64,000 bases of DNA from CAIWHR01 sp963734085 (GCA_963734085.1 CAVTFT010000009.1:248001-312000); one strand, 5' to 3'. Positions 53,217 through 61,849 are shown, counted from the stretch's first letter. Made by a program: numbers and translations. Notes: a model not told the origin generated them from the sequence alone.

Positions 53217-55934
53217 GTCTTGCTCACTTTGACGCGCACGATGTCGGCACCGGAGCCGGTCGCGTCGGTGAGATCGAGCGACATTTCCGCGAGCGAGTTC
53301 ATGCTGGGCACGCCGAAGTCCTTGGCGAACGGCGTCGCCCAGTGGTCGAACTGGCCGATCATCAGCAGCGTGTCGGGGCGGATGCCCTGGCGCAGGACGG
53401 CGCGGCCGCGCACGCGATGCTGCGGCGTCGCGATCTCGACCGAATCGCCGTCGGCGATGCCGAGCGTTTTTGCCGCCTGCGTGTTCATGATCACGCCGCG
53501 GTGGCCGGCGACGTTGTCGGCGACCTCCTTGATGAGCTGCATGCCGACGTTGCCGCCCCATGCATACTGCATGCTGCGCGCGGTCAGCAGCCAGAACGGA
53601 TACTCGTGCGGCTTCCCGCCGGCCTTTTCGAGCGCGGCGACCCACGGCGCACCGAAATCCTTGCACACCGGCAGCGCCTGGTATTCCGGCAACTGCTTGT
53701 CCCACCAGTGCATGTCGCGCTCGTGCAGACGCCTGCCGAGCTCGGCGCCGACACGCTTCAGGCGTTCCTGATACGGCAGCTCGAAGCGCAGCCCCTGCTC
53801 TGCGAGCCGCGGAAAGAGATACCAGTCGGTGCGCGGGAACGGTTTGGTGGCGAGGCCATGCTCCTTCCACCAGTCGAGGCCGTTATTCTCGCGGCCGTCG
53901 GTCAACTCCACGCTCGCGGCGCGGCAGACGGCGTCCCAGATATCCTCGCGCGAATGCACGCGCTCGGGGTCGAGCGCGAAATCGCCGTGGGCATTCTTGA
54001 GCGGGATGCCCGCGGCGCCACGGTTGATGGCCGCGTTGTACTTCGCGAGGAGCCCAGTGCGCTGCGCGAGCTCAGTCGCGATGTCGGTGAAGTCGCGGGC
54101 CTCGTCCACGGACCGCGACGGCGGGTTGACGCAGCGCATAGCCTTCGCGGTCCCAGAACTGCTCGACGTATTTCGAGCCGCCGATCCGGATCAGCTGCAG
54201 GCTTTCGAGATCGGTCGCGTCGGGCAACAGCACGTCGGCGTAATGATTGGTCTCGTCGCGCGTATAGGCGAACGCGACGACGAACGGCAGGCGCGCCATC
54301 TTGTCGCCGAGCGCGGTCGTATCCCAGAACGAAATTGCCGGATTGGTACGGTAGACGAACCACACCTCCGGAAGCGTCACCCGCGGCAGGCCCTTCGGCG
54401 TGTCGTCGAGGAACAACCACGAGAAATGCGTCGGCCCGAGCGCCTGGCTCCACGCGCCGTTGCCGGCGAGCGGTACCATCGTGCGGTACGCGTTGCGGAT
54501 GTTCGGATTCGGCGACCACTGCGCCTTGTCGGTCGGATTGAACGTGAACGCCATGAGCCCGTCGGGTCCCGGCGTGACGCTTGCGAGGCGATCGGAATGC
54601 CGCCAGTTGAGCCGGACCGTCGTCCCCAGCGTGCCGCCGGGGACTTCGAGCCCACCGACAAGCGCGGCGAGCGTCGTGCGCGCCCATACGCATTCGTAGC
54701 CGCCCCAGCCGTTGTTGACGGTCTTGCCCAGGCTCACGGCGACGGGGCGGTAGGGGAGGCGCTTGCCTTCGATCTCGATCGTCTCGCCGACATGCGCATG
54801 AGCGATGAACTCGCACGCGATCTTGCGGATCGTCGCGGCGGGCACCTCGCAGAGACGCTCTGCCCACTCGGGCGTATACGGCGCGACGTGCGCGACGAGC
54901 TTCGTGAACGCGGTCTCGCCTTCGAGCATGCCGTCGGCGAGCACGTCGCCGTCAGGGCCGATCTCGACCGCGTCGATGATGTGGCGGCCTTCGAGCGCTT
55001 CGTCGGCGCCGGGCGAGTCGAACGCAACGGCAGTGCGCGCGAGCGCGTCCCAGATGAGCGGCTTCCTCGTGCTGCGTTCGCGCAGGAAGTAGCCGTTGGG
55101 TCCGACGAGGTACGGCGAGGTCGTGTGGTGAGCGAGGAACGCGACATCGAGACGCTCGCGCGCAATCTCGTGCAGGAGCACATGAATGAGCGCGTACAGG
55201 AACGCGGCATCGGTCTTGGGCTTGATCGGCACCCATTGCGCCGAGCACGCGCCGGTCACCGACAGGTGCGGCTCGACCTGCACGCGCTTCATTCCGCGCT
55301 CGCGCGCATCCGCATGACGCCAGACGCCGACGACGCCGCCCGACGCCTCGACGTTCGCGCCGCACGAGATCAGGTATTCGGTGAGCGGCGTGTCGGGCGA
55401 AACCGTGAAGGCGCGATGCCAGAACTCGCCGTACAGATGCTCGGAGTGGTAGCACTTGACGCCCTGGCCCGAACCCATCCCCATGTCGATCGGGCCCCAT
55501 GCCGACAGGAAGGCCGGGAACGTCCCCATGTACGACTGCGGCGTGCCGCCGCCGCCGAAGCTCGCGGCGACGCGCGGATAACCCGACTCGTCGAGCAGGC
55601 CGGCTGTGCGCACGGCGTCGAGGCGCGCGACGATGAGATCGAACGCCTCATCCCACGAGATGGGCACGAAGCCCGGATCCTCGTGGCGCCCCTTTTTCGG
55701 GTTCGTCCGCTTCATCGGCGTCGATACCCGATGGGGGTTGTAGGTCTTTTGCACGAGGCCGTAGGCCTTGACGCAGACCTTGCCGCCGCCCGGATGAACG
55801 CTCGCTGCGCAGAAGTTCGGCTCGACTTCGGTCGCCACGCCGTCGACGACCTTGACCGTGAGCAGATCCGGTCCCGCGACGCACTGATAGCAGTACGTCG
55901 GGACGCGGCGCGATGCAGTGCGCGACTCGGTCAC
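53213..55934 (-). CDS. padB: Phenylacetyl-CoA:acceptor oxidoreductase molybdenum subunit PadB, frameshifted
   Basis: Start GTG 55934 overlaps the thioesterase stop (GTGA). The N-terminal cluster region is YCYQCVAGPDLLTVKVVDG...CAASVHPGGGKVCVKAYGL; no Tat signal, so cytoplasmic. Molybdopterin-oxidoreductase sequence continues to KYVEQFWDREGYALRQPAV and then goes out of frame, ending at 54072. The C-terminal part, from VDEARDFTDIATELAQR on (dinucleotide-binding domain, NTQAAKTLGIADGDSVEIATP), continues in another frame to 53213. The break lies within ~54105-54135 and fits one extra base: the span is 2722 nt, one over a multiple of three. Repaired length would be ~906 residues. Either a sequencing error or a broken gene. 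Confidence 0.85.
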
Positions 55935-56350
55935 GCGTCGACCTGCGCGATTCCGGCCTTCTGCGCCTTGGCCCGGAGCCGCTCCTCGGTCTTGATCACG
56001 TCGACGATGAAGCGGTTGTGCTTGCCGCGGCAGATGAGATCCAGATTGTCGCGGCCGCTCACCTCCAGCGTGACCGCACGGCCGTTGACGACGGCGACGG
56101 TGACGGTCAGCTCGACCGGCATCCCCAGCAGCGTCGCGGCGAGATGGTCGAGCTCGATCCGGGTGCCAACCGAGTCCTCGCCGGGATCGAGGTGCTTGCC
56201 CAGCAGGTCGCGCGACGCGAGCTCGATGTCGCGCACGAGCATCGGCGTCGCGTACACGCGAGCGCTCTCGCCCATGAAGTCGATCGTGCGCTCGCGATCG
56301 ACGGTCAGCGTGGACGTCGCGCTCAAGCCTGCGGCGAGACTGGGTTTCAT
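55931..56350 (-). CDS. FlK-like hotdog thioesterase coupled to padB
   Basis: 139 residues from ATG 56350, with GGAGGAG in front; the open frame before it is not coding. LDPGEDSVGTRIELDHLAATLLGMPVELTVTVAVVNGRAVTLEVSGRD and ICRGKHNRFIVDVIKTEERLRAKAQ match the fluoroacetyl-CoA thioesterase (FlK) family. It is the first gene of the pad-hcr run and its stop overlaps the padB start. Hydrolysis of phenylglyoxylyl-CoA, the proposed product of PadBCD oxidation before free phenylglyoxylate, is a specific inferred role. Confidence 0.8.
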   Translation of the reverse strand: MKPSLAAGLSATSTLTVDRERTIDFMGESARVYATPMLVRDIELASRDLLGKHLDPGEDSVGTRIELDHLAATLLGMPVELTVTVAVVNGRAVTLEVSGRDNLDLICRGKHNRFIVDVIKTEERLRAKAQKAGIAQVDA

Positions 56351-56514
56351 CGGCTCCTCCTTTCTTGGCGCCGCGAGGAACGCAGCGTCCGGAATCCCCG
56401 GCCAGCGCACGTTCCAGAAGGCGTGTTCGCGCGTCGAAAACGGAAAGACTTCGCCGCGGGACTTGTCCGGAGGGTCCGTAGCCGCTAATCTGGCATCGGA
56501 ATGCGATTATTGGT

Positions 56515-56528
56515 TTGATCTGCGTCAT
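56515..56528 (-). promoter_or_regulatory. Degenerate FNR-type box upstream of the pad operon
   Basis: Minus-strand ATGACGCAGATCAA differs at one position from the TTGACGCAGATCAA box before korA and at two from the palindromic consensus. It lies ~165 bases before ATG 56350. No convincing -10 is seen at class II distance, so its function is uncertain. Confidence 0.35.
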
Positions 56529-57069
56529 TCTTTTGGGGACGTGCTTGGCAACGGCGAGGCCGAAGCGGCAGAGAGACAAGGGCGGGGGCAGAGGCGGCGG
56601 TGCACGGCCCGGCGCGGATACGGCCACGGAGCTCGTCGTCCGGCCCGTGCGACAGGGGGATCTCCCTGAGGTCATCGCCATCGACGCCACGGTGACCGGC
56701 CTCGAAAAGCGGAGCTACTGGCGCTCGATCTACCAGCGTTACGGCGCCGCCGCGGAAGCCGGCCGGCAGTTCCTCGTCGCGGATGCGGGAGGGCGCGTCG
56801 TCGGCTTCGTCATCGGCGAAGTGCGCGACTGGGAGTTCGGTTCGAAACCCTGCGGTTGGGTATTTGCGATCGACGTCGATCCAGAAGCGCGGTTGGCGCG
56901 CGTCGGGACGCGGCTCCTCGAGGAGATTTGCGCCGCATTCCGCCGCGCCGGCGTGCGCACGGTGCGCACGATGCTGTCGCGCGACAACACGCTGATCCTC
57001 TCGTTCTTTCGCAGCCAGGGGATGATGGCCGGGCCGTTCATTCCGCTGGAGATGGAAATCGGACCATGA
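56515..57069 (+). CDS. GNAT family N-acetyltransferase
   Basis: The domain runs from ELVVRPVRQGDLPEVIAIDATVTGLEKRSYWRSIYQRYG through WVFAIDVDPEARLARVGTRLLEEICAAFRRAGV to LILSFFRSQGMMAGPFIPLEMEIG, a complete GNAT fold. The frame opens at TTG 56515, but a TTG at 56545 with GGGGA before it is as likely; there is no ATG. It resembles the second domain of the tandem GNAT at 43265. It lies just upstream of the Rrf2 regulator on the same strand. Confidence 0.75.
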   Translation: MICVILLGTCLATARPKRQRDKGGGRGGGARPGADTATELVVRPVRQGDLPEVIAIDATVTGLEKRSYWRSIYQRYGAAAEAGRQFLVADAGGRVVGFVIGEVRDWEFGSKPCGWVFAIDVDPEARLARVGTRLLEEICAAFRRAGVRTVRTMLSRDNTLILSFFRSQGMMAGPFIPLEMEIGP

Positions 57070-57110
57070 GGCCGGGGCGCACGGTCGCCGGAATTGTGAG
57101 TCGCGCGAGC

Positions 57111-57144
57111 CCCTCACCCCTTCCCCCTCTCCCCGCGGGAGAGG
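57111..57144. repeat. REP-like extragenic palindrome (CCCTCACCCC family)
   Basis: CCCTCACCCCTTCCCCCTCT followed by CCCCGCGGGAGAGG can fold into a short hairpin; it is the second copy of the element seen at 39569. Its end, GAGAGGTGAA, also serves as ribosome site of the Rrf2 gene. Confidence 0.55.
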
Positions 57145-57148
57145 TGAA

Positions 57149-57646
57149 ATGGAGTCCGCGGCGCTTCGCGCCGCGCAGAATCGATTGAAGCTCCAGAAAA
57201 ACACTTCGCTCGCGCTCTACAGCGTGCTCGAATTCGCGGGCGATCCGACGCGCCACATCTCGGCCGCCGAGATCGCCGGCAAGTACGGCGTCTCGTCGCA
57301 TCACCTCGCCAAGGTGCTCTCCGAGCTTGCGCGCGTGGGCATCGTCGAATCCGTGCGCGGCGTCGGCGGCGGCTACCGGTTCGCCGGCAACGCGCGGCGG
57401 CTCACGCTGATGGACGTGATCCTGCTGTTCGAGGATTTCGGTGCGCCATCGCCCGATCGGCGCGAGCCCGGCGAGCGGACGCCCGTCGGCCAGGCGCTCT
57501 CCGCGGTGCTGTCCGAGATCGACGAGATCGCGAAGGCGACGTTCAGCTCGATCACGCTCGCGACGATGCTGCGGCTGATCGAGCGGCAGCAGCGCGGCGA
57601 CAATCACGCAGCCCTGAGGCGCGGCGGGCGTCCGGCGCGAGCCTGA
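57149..57646 (+). CDS. Rrf2 family transcriptional regulator without Fe-S cysteines
   Basis: 165 residues. The winged helix is ALYSVLEFAGDPTRHISAAEIAGKYGVSSHHLAKVLSELARVGIVESVRGVGGGYRFA, a canonical Rrf2 DNA-binding domain, and RLTLMDVILLFEDFG begins the dimer helix. No cysteine is present anywhere, so the Fe-S cluster of IscR/NsrR is impossible. BadM, which represses benzoyl-CoA reductase genes in Rhodopseudomonas, is an Rrf2 protein; a similar role here is inference. AGAGGTGAA precedes ATG 57149. It is convergent with the Crp/Fnr gene. Confidence 0.88.
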   Translation: MESAALRAAQNRLKLQKNTSLALYSVLEFAGDPTRHISAAEIAGKYGVSSHHLAKVLSELARVGIVESVRGVGGGYRFAGNARRLTLMDVILLFEDFGAPSPDRREPGERTPVGQALSAVLSEIDEIAKATFSSITLATMLRLIERQQRGDNHAALRRGGRPARA

Positions 57647-57657
57647 TCGAGTGTCGC

Positions 57658-58341
57658 TCAGCCGCGCGCGAGACCAGCCAGCGCGGCGCGATCGACGATG
57701 CGGATCCGCTCGCGGCCGAGGTCGACCCAGCCGCGATCCTCGAAGTTGCGGAGCAGCCGGGACACGATCTCGCGGACGCTCCCGAGCTCGTCGGCGAGCG
57801 CCTGGTGCGTCGCGTGAATTTCGCCGCTGTCGTGGTCGCGGTTGACGAGGAGCGCGGCGAGCCGCTGGTCCAGCTTCTGCACGGCGATCGCCTCGACGAC
57901 CTGCATCAGCGCGGACAAGCGTTCGCTGTAGAGGCCAAAGACGTGACGACGGAACGTTTCGTCCTCGGCGATCAGTGCCTGGAACGCGGCGGGCGGAAGG
58001 ATCAGCAGCTCGACCTCGGTCTCGGCGATGCCGGACGCATCGTAATTCGTTTGCCCGAGTAGGCAACTGCCAGAAAGCAAGCACGATTCGCCGGGCTTCA
58101 CCCGGTAGAGCTGAAGCTCGCGTCCATTGGGGTAGCGCTGCAACACGCGGATGCTCCCGGCGAGCACCAGCGGAAAGCCGCTGCACGGCGCGTGCGCACT
58201 GAACATCGTGGTCCCGGCTGGCACCTTGCGGTAGATCCCCTCGCGTGCGATGCGCTCGAGCGTGGCGTCCGGCGCAGCCGCGAGCGTCGGGAACGTTTCG
58301 GCAAGGCGTGCGGCGAGCGGCGAGGCGATGGTGGCGACCAT
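57658..58341 (-). CDS. Crp/Fnr family transcriptional regulator lacking the FNR cysteine cluster
   Basis: 227 residues: cyclic-nucleotide-binding-like barrel (~30-130, PAGTTMFSAHAPCSGFPLVLAGSIRVLQ), dimer helix (~130-160) and helix-turn-helix (~165-205) THQALADELGSVREIVSRLLRNFEDRG. The recognition helix has the E-x-x-S-R pattern that reads TTGAT half-sites. FNR's N-terminal four-cysteine cluster is missing, so it is closer to DNR/AadR/AcpR-like branches and may sense NO, haem or another signal. It is a candidate reader of the TTGAT boxes in this window. Confidence 0.88.
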   Translation of the reverse strand: MVATIASPLAARLAETFPTLAAAPDATLERIAREGIYRKVPAGTTMFSAHAPCSGFPLVLAGSIRVLQRYPNGRELQLYRVKPGESCLLSGSCLLGQTNYDASGIAETEVELLILPPAAFQALIAEDETFRRHVFGLYSERLSALMQVVEAIAVQKLDQRLAALLVNRDHDSGEIHATHQALADELGSVREIVSRLLRNFEDRGWVDLGRERIRIVDRAALAGLARG

Positions 58342-58384
58342 GACAATGCAGATTGTAATAAGCAGCTAATTCTACAATGGCGCC

Positions 58385-59050
58385 GTGGATCCCATCGGCG
58401 TGCCGCTTCCGACCCTCTGGACCATCGCGGGCTGGGTGGTGGCCGCGGCGATCGTCGCGCGTGCCGTGCAAGTGGCGCCGTGGCGCCGGTTCTCCGCGAG
58501 CGAGCCGGTGCACGTCTGGTATGGCGCCATCCTGTTCGTGTTGATGCTCTGGAGCCTGCAGGCGACCGTCGGCGAGGGCTTCACGTTCCATCTGCTCGGC
58601 GTTACGGCGCTGACGCTCATCGTCGGACCGGCCCTCGCGCTCGTGGGCTCCGCCGTCGCCATCGCGCTTCTCCTCGCTGTGCACGGCGGACTGTGGGCCA
58701 ACGCCGGCGTAGCGCTCGTCACGATGGCGGCCGTTCCGGTGACGGTGACGCGGCTCGTATTGCGATTTGCCGAGTCTCGCCTGCCGCCGAACTTCTTCAT
58801 CTATGTGTTCGTCGTTGCGTTCTTCGGCGCCGGACTCGCGTACATGCTAGCGGGAGTTGCCGGCGCCGCGGCCCTCGCGCTGGGTGCGGGGCTGTCGGCG
58901 GGGGTCGTCTTCGGCGAATACGCGCCGTATTTCGTCTATCTTGCCTTCGGCGAAGCGACGCTCACGGGAATGGTGCTGACGCTTGCGGTCGTCTATCGCC
59001 CGCGTTGGGTCGCGACGTTCGACGATGCGCGGTATCTCGACGGGCGCTGA
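58385..59050 (+). CDS. CbiM-like energy-coupling membrane protein (COG3235 type)
   Basis: 221 residues with six to seven membrane helices, starting at GTG 58385. VWYGAILFVLMLWSLQATVGEGFTFHLLGVTALTLIVGPALALVGSAVAIALLLAVHG matches the CbiM/ECF-permease-like family of proteobacterial predicted membrane proteins. Metal (Ni/Co-type) transport is the family expectation but unproven; no partner ATPase gene is adjacent. It is divergent from the Crp/Fnr gene; a weak ATTGTA/TACAAT inverted repeat lies in the 43-base gap between them. Confidence 0.65.
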   Translation: MDPIGVPLPTLWTIAGWVVAAAIVARAVQVAPWRRFSASEPVHVWYGAILFVLMLWSLQATVGEGFTFHLLGVTALTLIVGPALALVGSAVAIALLLAVHGGLWANAGVALVTMAAVPVTVTRLVLRFAESRLPPNFFIYVFVVAFFGAGLAYMLAGVAGAAALALGAGLSAGVVFGEYAPYFVYLAFGEATLTGMVLTLAVVYRPRWVATFDDARYLDGR

Positions 59051-59278
59051 CGGGGCGGCCGCGGGCGCGCCCTCGCTTGCATCGGGACCTGACGGCCGAG
59101 CGCCACCGCTCCGGAGCAAGCCCTTCCCATGATCTGGCGCAAACTTCGACTGGATTTCACTCTCCAACCCTCGGGAAAGTTGTGGACGATGCCGGACACG
59201 GACGGCATAATCGCCCCCCTAGCAACGTGCGCTGGCTGGCGTCCGATGATCAACCCACATCACCAGGAGACAAGATCG

Positions 59279-59533
59279 ATGAACAAGCTCGTTTTGCTGC
59301 TCGTCGCCGCCGTATTTGCGCTGGGCGGCACCGCTGCGCTCGCCGCCGATGCGCCCGCCAAGGACGCGGCAAAGGACACGGCCAAGATGGCGCCGGCCAA
59401 GCTCGAGAAGCCGGCGGGCGTGAAACAGGCGGACTGGGACAAGATGACCGACGCCGAAAAGCAGAAGGCCGTCGACAAGGCCAAGATGGCGGCGGGTGGT
59501 GAGAAGAAGAAGGAAAAGAAGGGCGGCTGCTGA
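59279..59533 (+). CDS. Small exported Lys/Ala-rich protein
   Basis: 84 residues from ATG 59279, with CAGGAGA upstream. A signal peptide (~1-23) leads to a short helical, highly charged mature part (DAPAKDAAKDTAKMAPAKLEK, EKQKAVDKAKMAAGGEKKKEKKGGC) ending in cysteine. I recognise no family. The 228 bases upstream hold no other gene; a CATAAT at ~59205 may be its -10. A bidirectional terminator follows. Confidence 0.6.
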   Translation: MNKLVLLLVAAVFALGGTAALAADAPAKDAAKDTAKMAPAKLEKPAGVKQADWDKMTDAEKQKAVDKAKMAAGGEKKKEKKGGC

Positions 59534-59677
59534 GTGAGCGCGGCGCGCGAGGCGTGAGCCGAGCGAAGGCCCGAAGGGCGCGTCGCCGCGCGACCGAATA
59601 GCGCCCGACAACCGGGCGTATCGTGATTAACTGGCGGCGCGGAGGGCGCGAGCGGGCTCGCCCTTCGATCGATGTGG

Positions 59678-59705
59678 AAAACGGGGAGCCGCGGCTCCCC
59701 GTTTT
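59678..59705. terminator. Bidirectional rho-independent terminator
   Basis: The perfect palindrome ACGGGGAGCC/GCGGCTCCCCGT region is flanked by AAAA on the left and TTTT on the right, so it can terminate both the plus-strand small-protein gene and the minus-strand rhodanese operon, whose stop is at 59716. Confidence 0.88.
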
Positions 59706-59715
59706 GTTGGGGCGA

Positions 59716-60177
59716 CTACCTGACCAGCGGATAGCCGGCCTTCACCCAGTCGTCGATCTTCATGTCGACGGCGGTCACGTTGGTGAAGCCGAGATCCTGC
59801 AGCGATTTGGCGGCGAGCGCGCATCGTCCGCCCGTCTTGCAGTAGAGCGTAAGCTTCTTCCCCATGTCGGTCTTCTCGGGGTAGCCGACGTGCGTCCAGA
59901 TATTGAACTCGATCAGGCCGCGCGGAACGTTGATGGCGCCGTTGAGATGCCCGTCGGCATACTCACCGGGTTCGCGCACGTCGACGATGATCCCGGCGTC
60001 GCCCCGGTCGAGCGCCGCCTTCAGCGCGGCCATGTCGATCGTCTTCACCTGCTTCTTGGTCGTGGCGACGAGCTGGCCGACCGACGGCGGGTAGTTCTGC
60101 GCGAGGACGAAACCCGGAAGCGCGAGGCCGAGGGTCATGACCACAGCAAGCACGAACGCGTTCTTCTTGATCAGCAT
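59716..60177 (-). CDS. Periplasmic rhodanese-domain protein
   Basis: 153 residues: signal peptide (~1-26), then one rhodanese domain with DVREPGEYADGHLNGAINVPRGLIEF and the active loop CKTGGR at Cys113. The TGG loop and single domain resemble Sud-type and other periplasmic sulfurtransferases. It follows the NrfD-type gene by 70 bases on the same strand, which suggests a sulfur carrier working with the molybdoenzyme, as Sud does with polysulfide reductase in Wolinella (inference). Confidence 0.85.
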   Translation of the reverse strand: MLIKKNAFVLAVVMTLGLALPGFVLAQNYPPSVGQLVATTKKQVKTIDMAALKAALDRGDAGIIVDVREPGEYADGHLNGAINVPRGLIEFNIWTHVGYPEKTDMGKKLTLYCKTGGRCALAAKSLQDLGFTNVTAVDMKIDDWVKAGYPLVR

Positions 60178-60247
60178 GGCGAAATCTCCCTTGGTGTGGT
60201 AACAAACAACGAAGCTGCCGGCAGGCGACGGAGAGCGAAACCGGACG

Positions 60248-61297
60248 TCAACCCGCGGCGGCCTGCACGACGTGGCTCGCCTGGCCCGCGTTGACCATCA
60301 CCCAGCGCAGCACGAAGCCGCCGAGGAGCACGAGGACCGCGGGCACGACAGTGTGCGGAATCGTGTGGTTGAGCTCGAGGCTCTGCAGCGCGAGCGGAAC
60401 GAGAATGCCGAGCCCGACGATCACGCCCCAGAACGCCCACGCATAGGGTCCGCTGACGATCAGCGCCGCCGCCGCCGCGTGTGACGCCGACGACGTGTAG
60501 AGATTCGCGAGCAGCAGCCCGATCAGCACGAACTCGACGGCGAGGAAGCCGAGATCGGCGCGGAGCAGCGAATCGACCGTGTGCTTTTCAGGCGGCGCAT
60601 TGCCGAGCGGCTGGCCGAGTGTCGCTGCCAATGCGCCGCCGACGAGCGTTGCCGGTGCCGGCCGCGTGCCGCGGACGACCGCGGCGAGGTGCACCATCGC
60701 GGCGCCGGCCGACAGCCCCGAGAACAGGAACAGCGGACCGAGGATCGCGCTGTTCCACAGCGGCCGCGCGACCATCGTGTCGAGCAGGATCCCGGTGTAG
60801 ATGCCGAGCGCGACGCCGAGCACGATGTTCGACCATGCGAGCGCTTTGACGAGTAGTGCGCGCGCGAGCAAAGCATCGGACCACGTGCGCAGCATCGGGA
60901 AGCGCCTGCCGGCCCACGGCCACGCTTCGGGCAGGCGGATCAGCGCGGAGGCGAGCAGGACCGCGTAGACGATGAGCAGCACCCACGAGCCCCACGACAT
61001 CGGCGAGGACGGCTGGAACGTGAGGTAGACGCGCCAGACGTAGAGCTTGTGCGTGAGGTCGAGGAACAGCGCGCCCATGCCGAGATTGATGAGCACAAAG
61101 GAAAGGAGCGGCGTGTGGAGCGAAAAGAAGCTCCGCGGATCCTCGCCGCGGGCGATGCGCAGCATGGCGATGCCCGCGAGCACCATCATTCCGGCGACCA
61201 GGCCGCCGAAGAACAGGTAGACGGGGATCTCCCAGCTCCAGATCGCGAGGCCCGGATCGATCAGCGGGTTGTGGCGGGTCGTCGTCAGTTCCAGCAT
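60248..61297 (-). CDS. NrfD/PsrC-type membrane subunit
   Basis: 349 residues from ATG 61297, nine predicted membrane helices. IWSWEIPVYLFFGGLVAGMMVLAGIAML, FVLINLGMGALFLDLTHKLYVWRVYLTFQPSSPMSWGSWVLLIVY and NIVLGVALGIYTGILLDTM are family-typical quinone-site helices. It would exchange electrons between the quinone pool and the periplasmic Fe-S subunit. It lies 10 bases after the Fe-S gene. Confidence 0.88.
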   Translation of the reverse strand: MLELTTTRHNPLIDPGLAIWSWEIPVYLFFGGLVAGMMVLAGIAMLRIARGEDPRSFFSLHTPLLSFVLINLGMGALFLDLTHKLYVWRVYLTFQPSSPMSWGSWVLLIVYAVLLASALIRLPEAWPWAGRRFPMLRTWSDALLARALLVKALAWSNIVLGVALGIYTGILLDTMVARPLWNSAILGPLFLFSGLSAGAAMVHLAAVVRGTRPAPATLVGGALAATLGQPLGNAPPEKHTVDSLLRADLGFLAVEFVLIGLLLANLYTSSASHAAAAALIVSGPYAWAFWGVIVGLGILVPLALQSLELNHTIPHTVVPAVLVLLGGFVLRWVMVNAGQASHVVQAAAG

Positions 61298-61307
61298 GAA
61301 TCGCCTC

Positions 61308-61847
61308 TTACGTGAGGTAGAAGACCCGCGGGCCGGTCCCGGCTTCGGGCCGCAGCGTGTGGTGCTGGCGCGCACGCAGGAGCTCGCTCACCGTGCTCGT
61401 CGGGTTGTCGAGGTCGCCGAAGTACATCGCGCGTGTCGGGCACACCGACACGCACGCCGGATCCTTGCCGTCCTTCGTGCGGTGATAGCAGAACGTGCAC
61501 TTGTCGGCGTAGCCTTTCGGATGAATGAAGCGCGCGTCGTAGGGGCAGGAAGCCACGCACGCCTTGCAGCCGATGCACTTGTTCGCGGTGACGAGCACGA
61601 CCTTGCCGAATTCCTCGACGTGGCTCGCGCCGGTCGGGCAGCACGATACGCACGGCGGGTTGTCGCAGTGGTTGCAGCGCTCCGAGCGAATCTCGAGCGA
61701 AAGTGCCGGGAACTCTCCGCGCACCTCGGTCGTGATCCAGTCGCGGCAGTAGCCGGCGGGGACGTCGTTCTCGGTCTTGCACGCGACCACGCAATCCATG
61801 CAGCCGACGCACTTGCGCGTGTCGATGACCATTCCGAACCGTGGCAT
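61308..61847 (-). CDS. Molybdoenzyme Fe-S subunit (PsrB/PhsB/TtrB type)
   Basis: 179 residues with four [4Fe-4S] motifs: CVGCMDCVVACKTEN (~13-27), CNHCDNPPCVSCCP, CIGCKACVASCPYDAR and CTFCYHRTKDGKDPACVSVCP. MPRFGMVIDTRKCVGC is a typical start without its own signal, so it is exported with the Mo subunit. It starts 2 bases after the Mo-subunit stop. The Cys-rich pattern is that of polysulfide, thiosulfate or tetrathionate reductases. Confidence 0.9.
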   Translation of the reverse strand: MPRFGMVIDTRKCVGCMDCVVACKTENDVPAGYCRDWITTEVRGEFPALSLEIRSERCNHCDNPPCVSCCPTGASHVEEFGKVVLVTANKCIGCKACVASCPYDARFIHPKGYADKCTFCYHRTKDGKDPACVSVCPTRAMYFGDLDNPTSTVSELLRARQHHTLRPEAGTGPRVFYLT

Positions 61848-61849
61848 TC

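Noticed and set aside
53217..53870. Upstream extension of the padC frame to 53870
   Set aside because: It lies within padB in another frame; the ATG at 53216 begins the ferredoxin-like domain and overlaps the padB stop.
58342..58384. ATTGTA...TACAAT inverted repeat between the Crp/Fnr gene and the CbiM-like gene as an operator
   Set aside because: Short arms, no second copy in the window and AT-rich local composition; too weak to call.
59130..59160. Degenerate TTGATC...GCAA-like sequence near 59138 as an FNR box
   Set aside because: More than two mismatches and the wrong half-site spacing.
58192..59502. A 436-codon open frame on the plus strand
   Set aside because: It is out of frame with the CbiM-like and small exported genes and has shadow-type Arg-rich composition.
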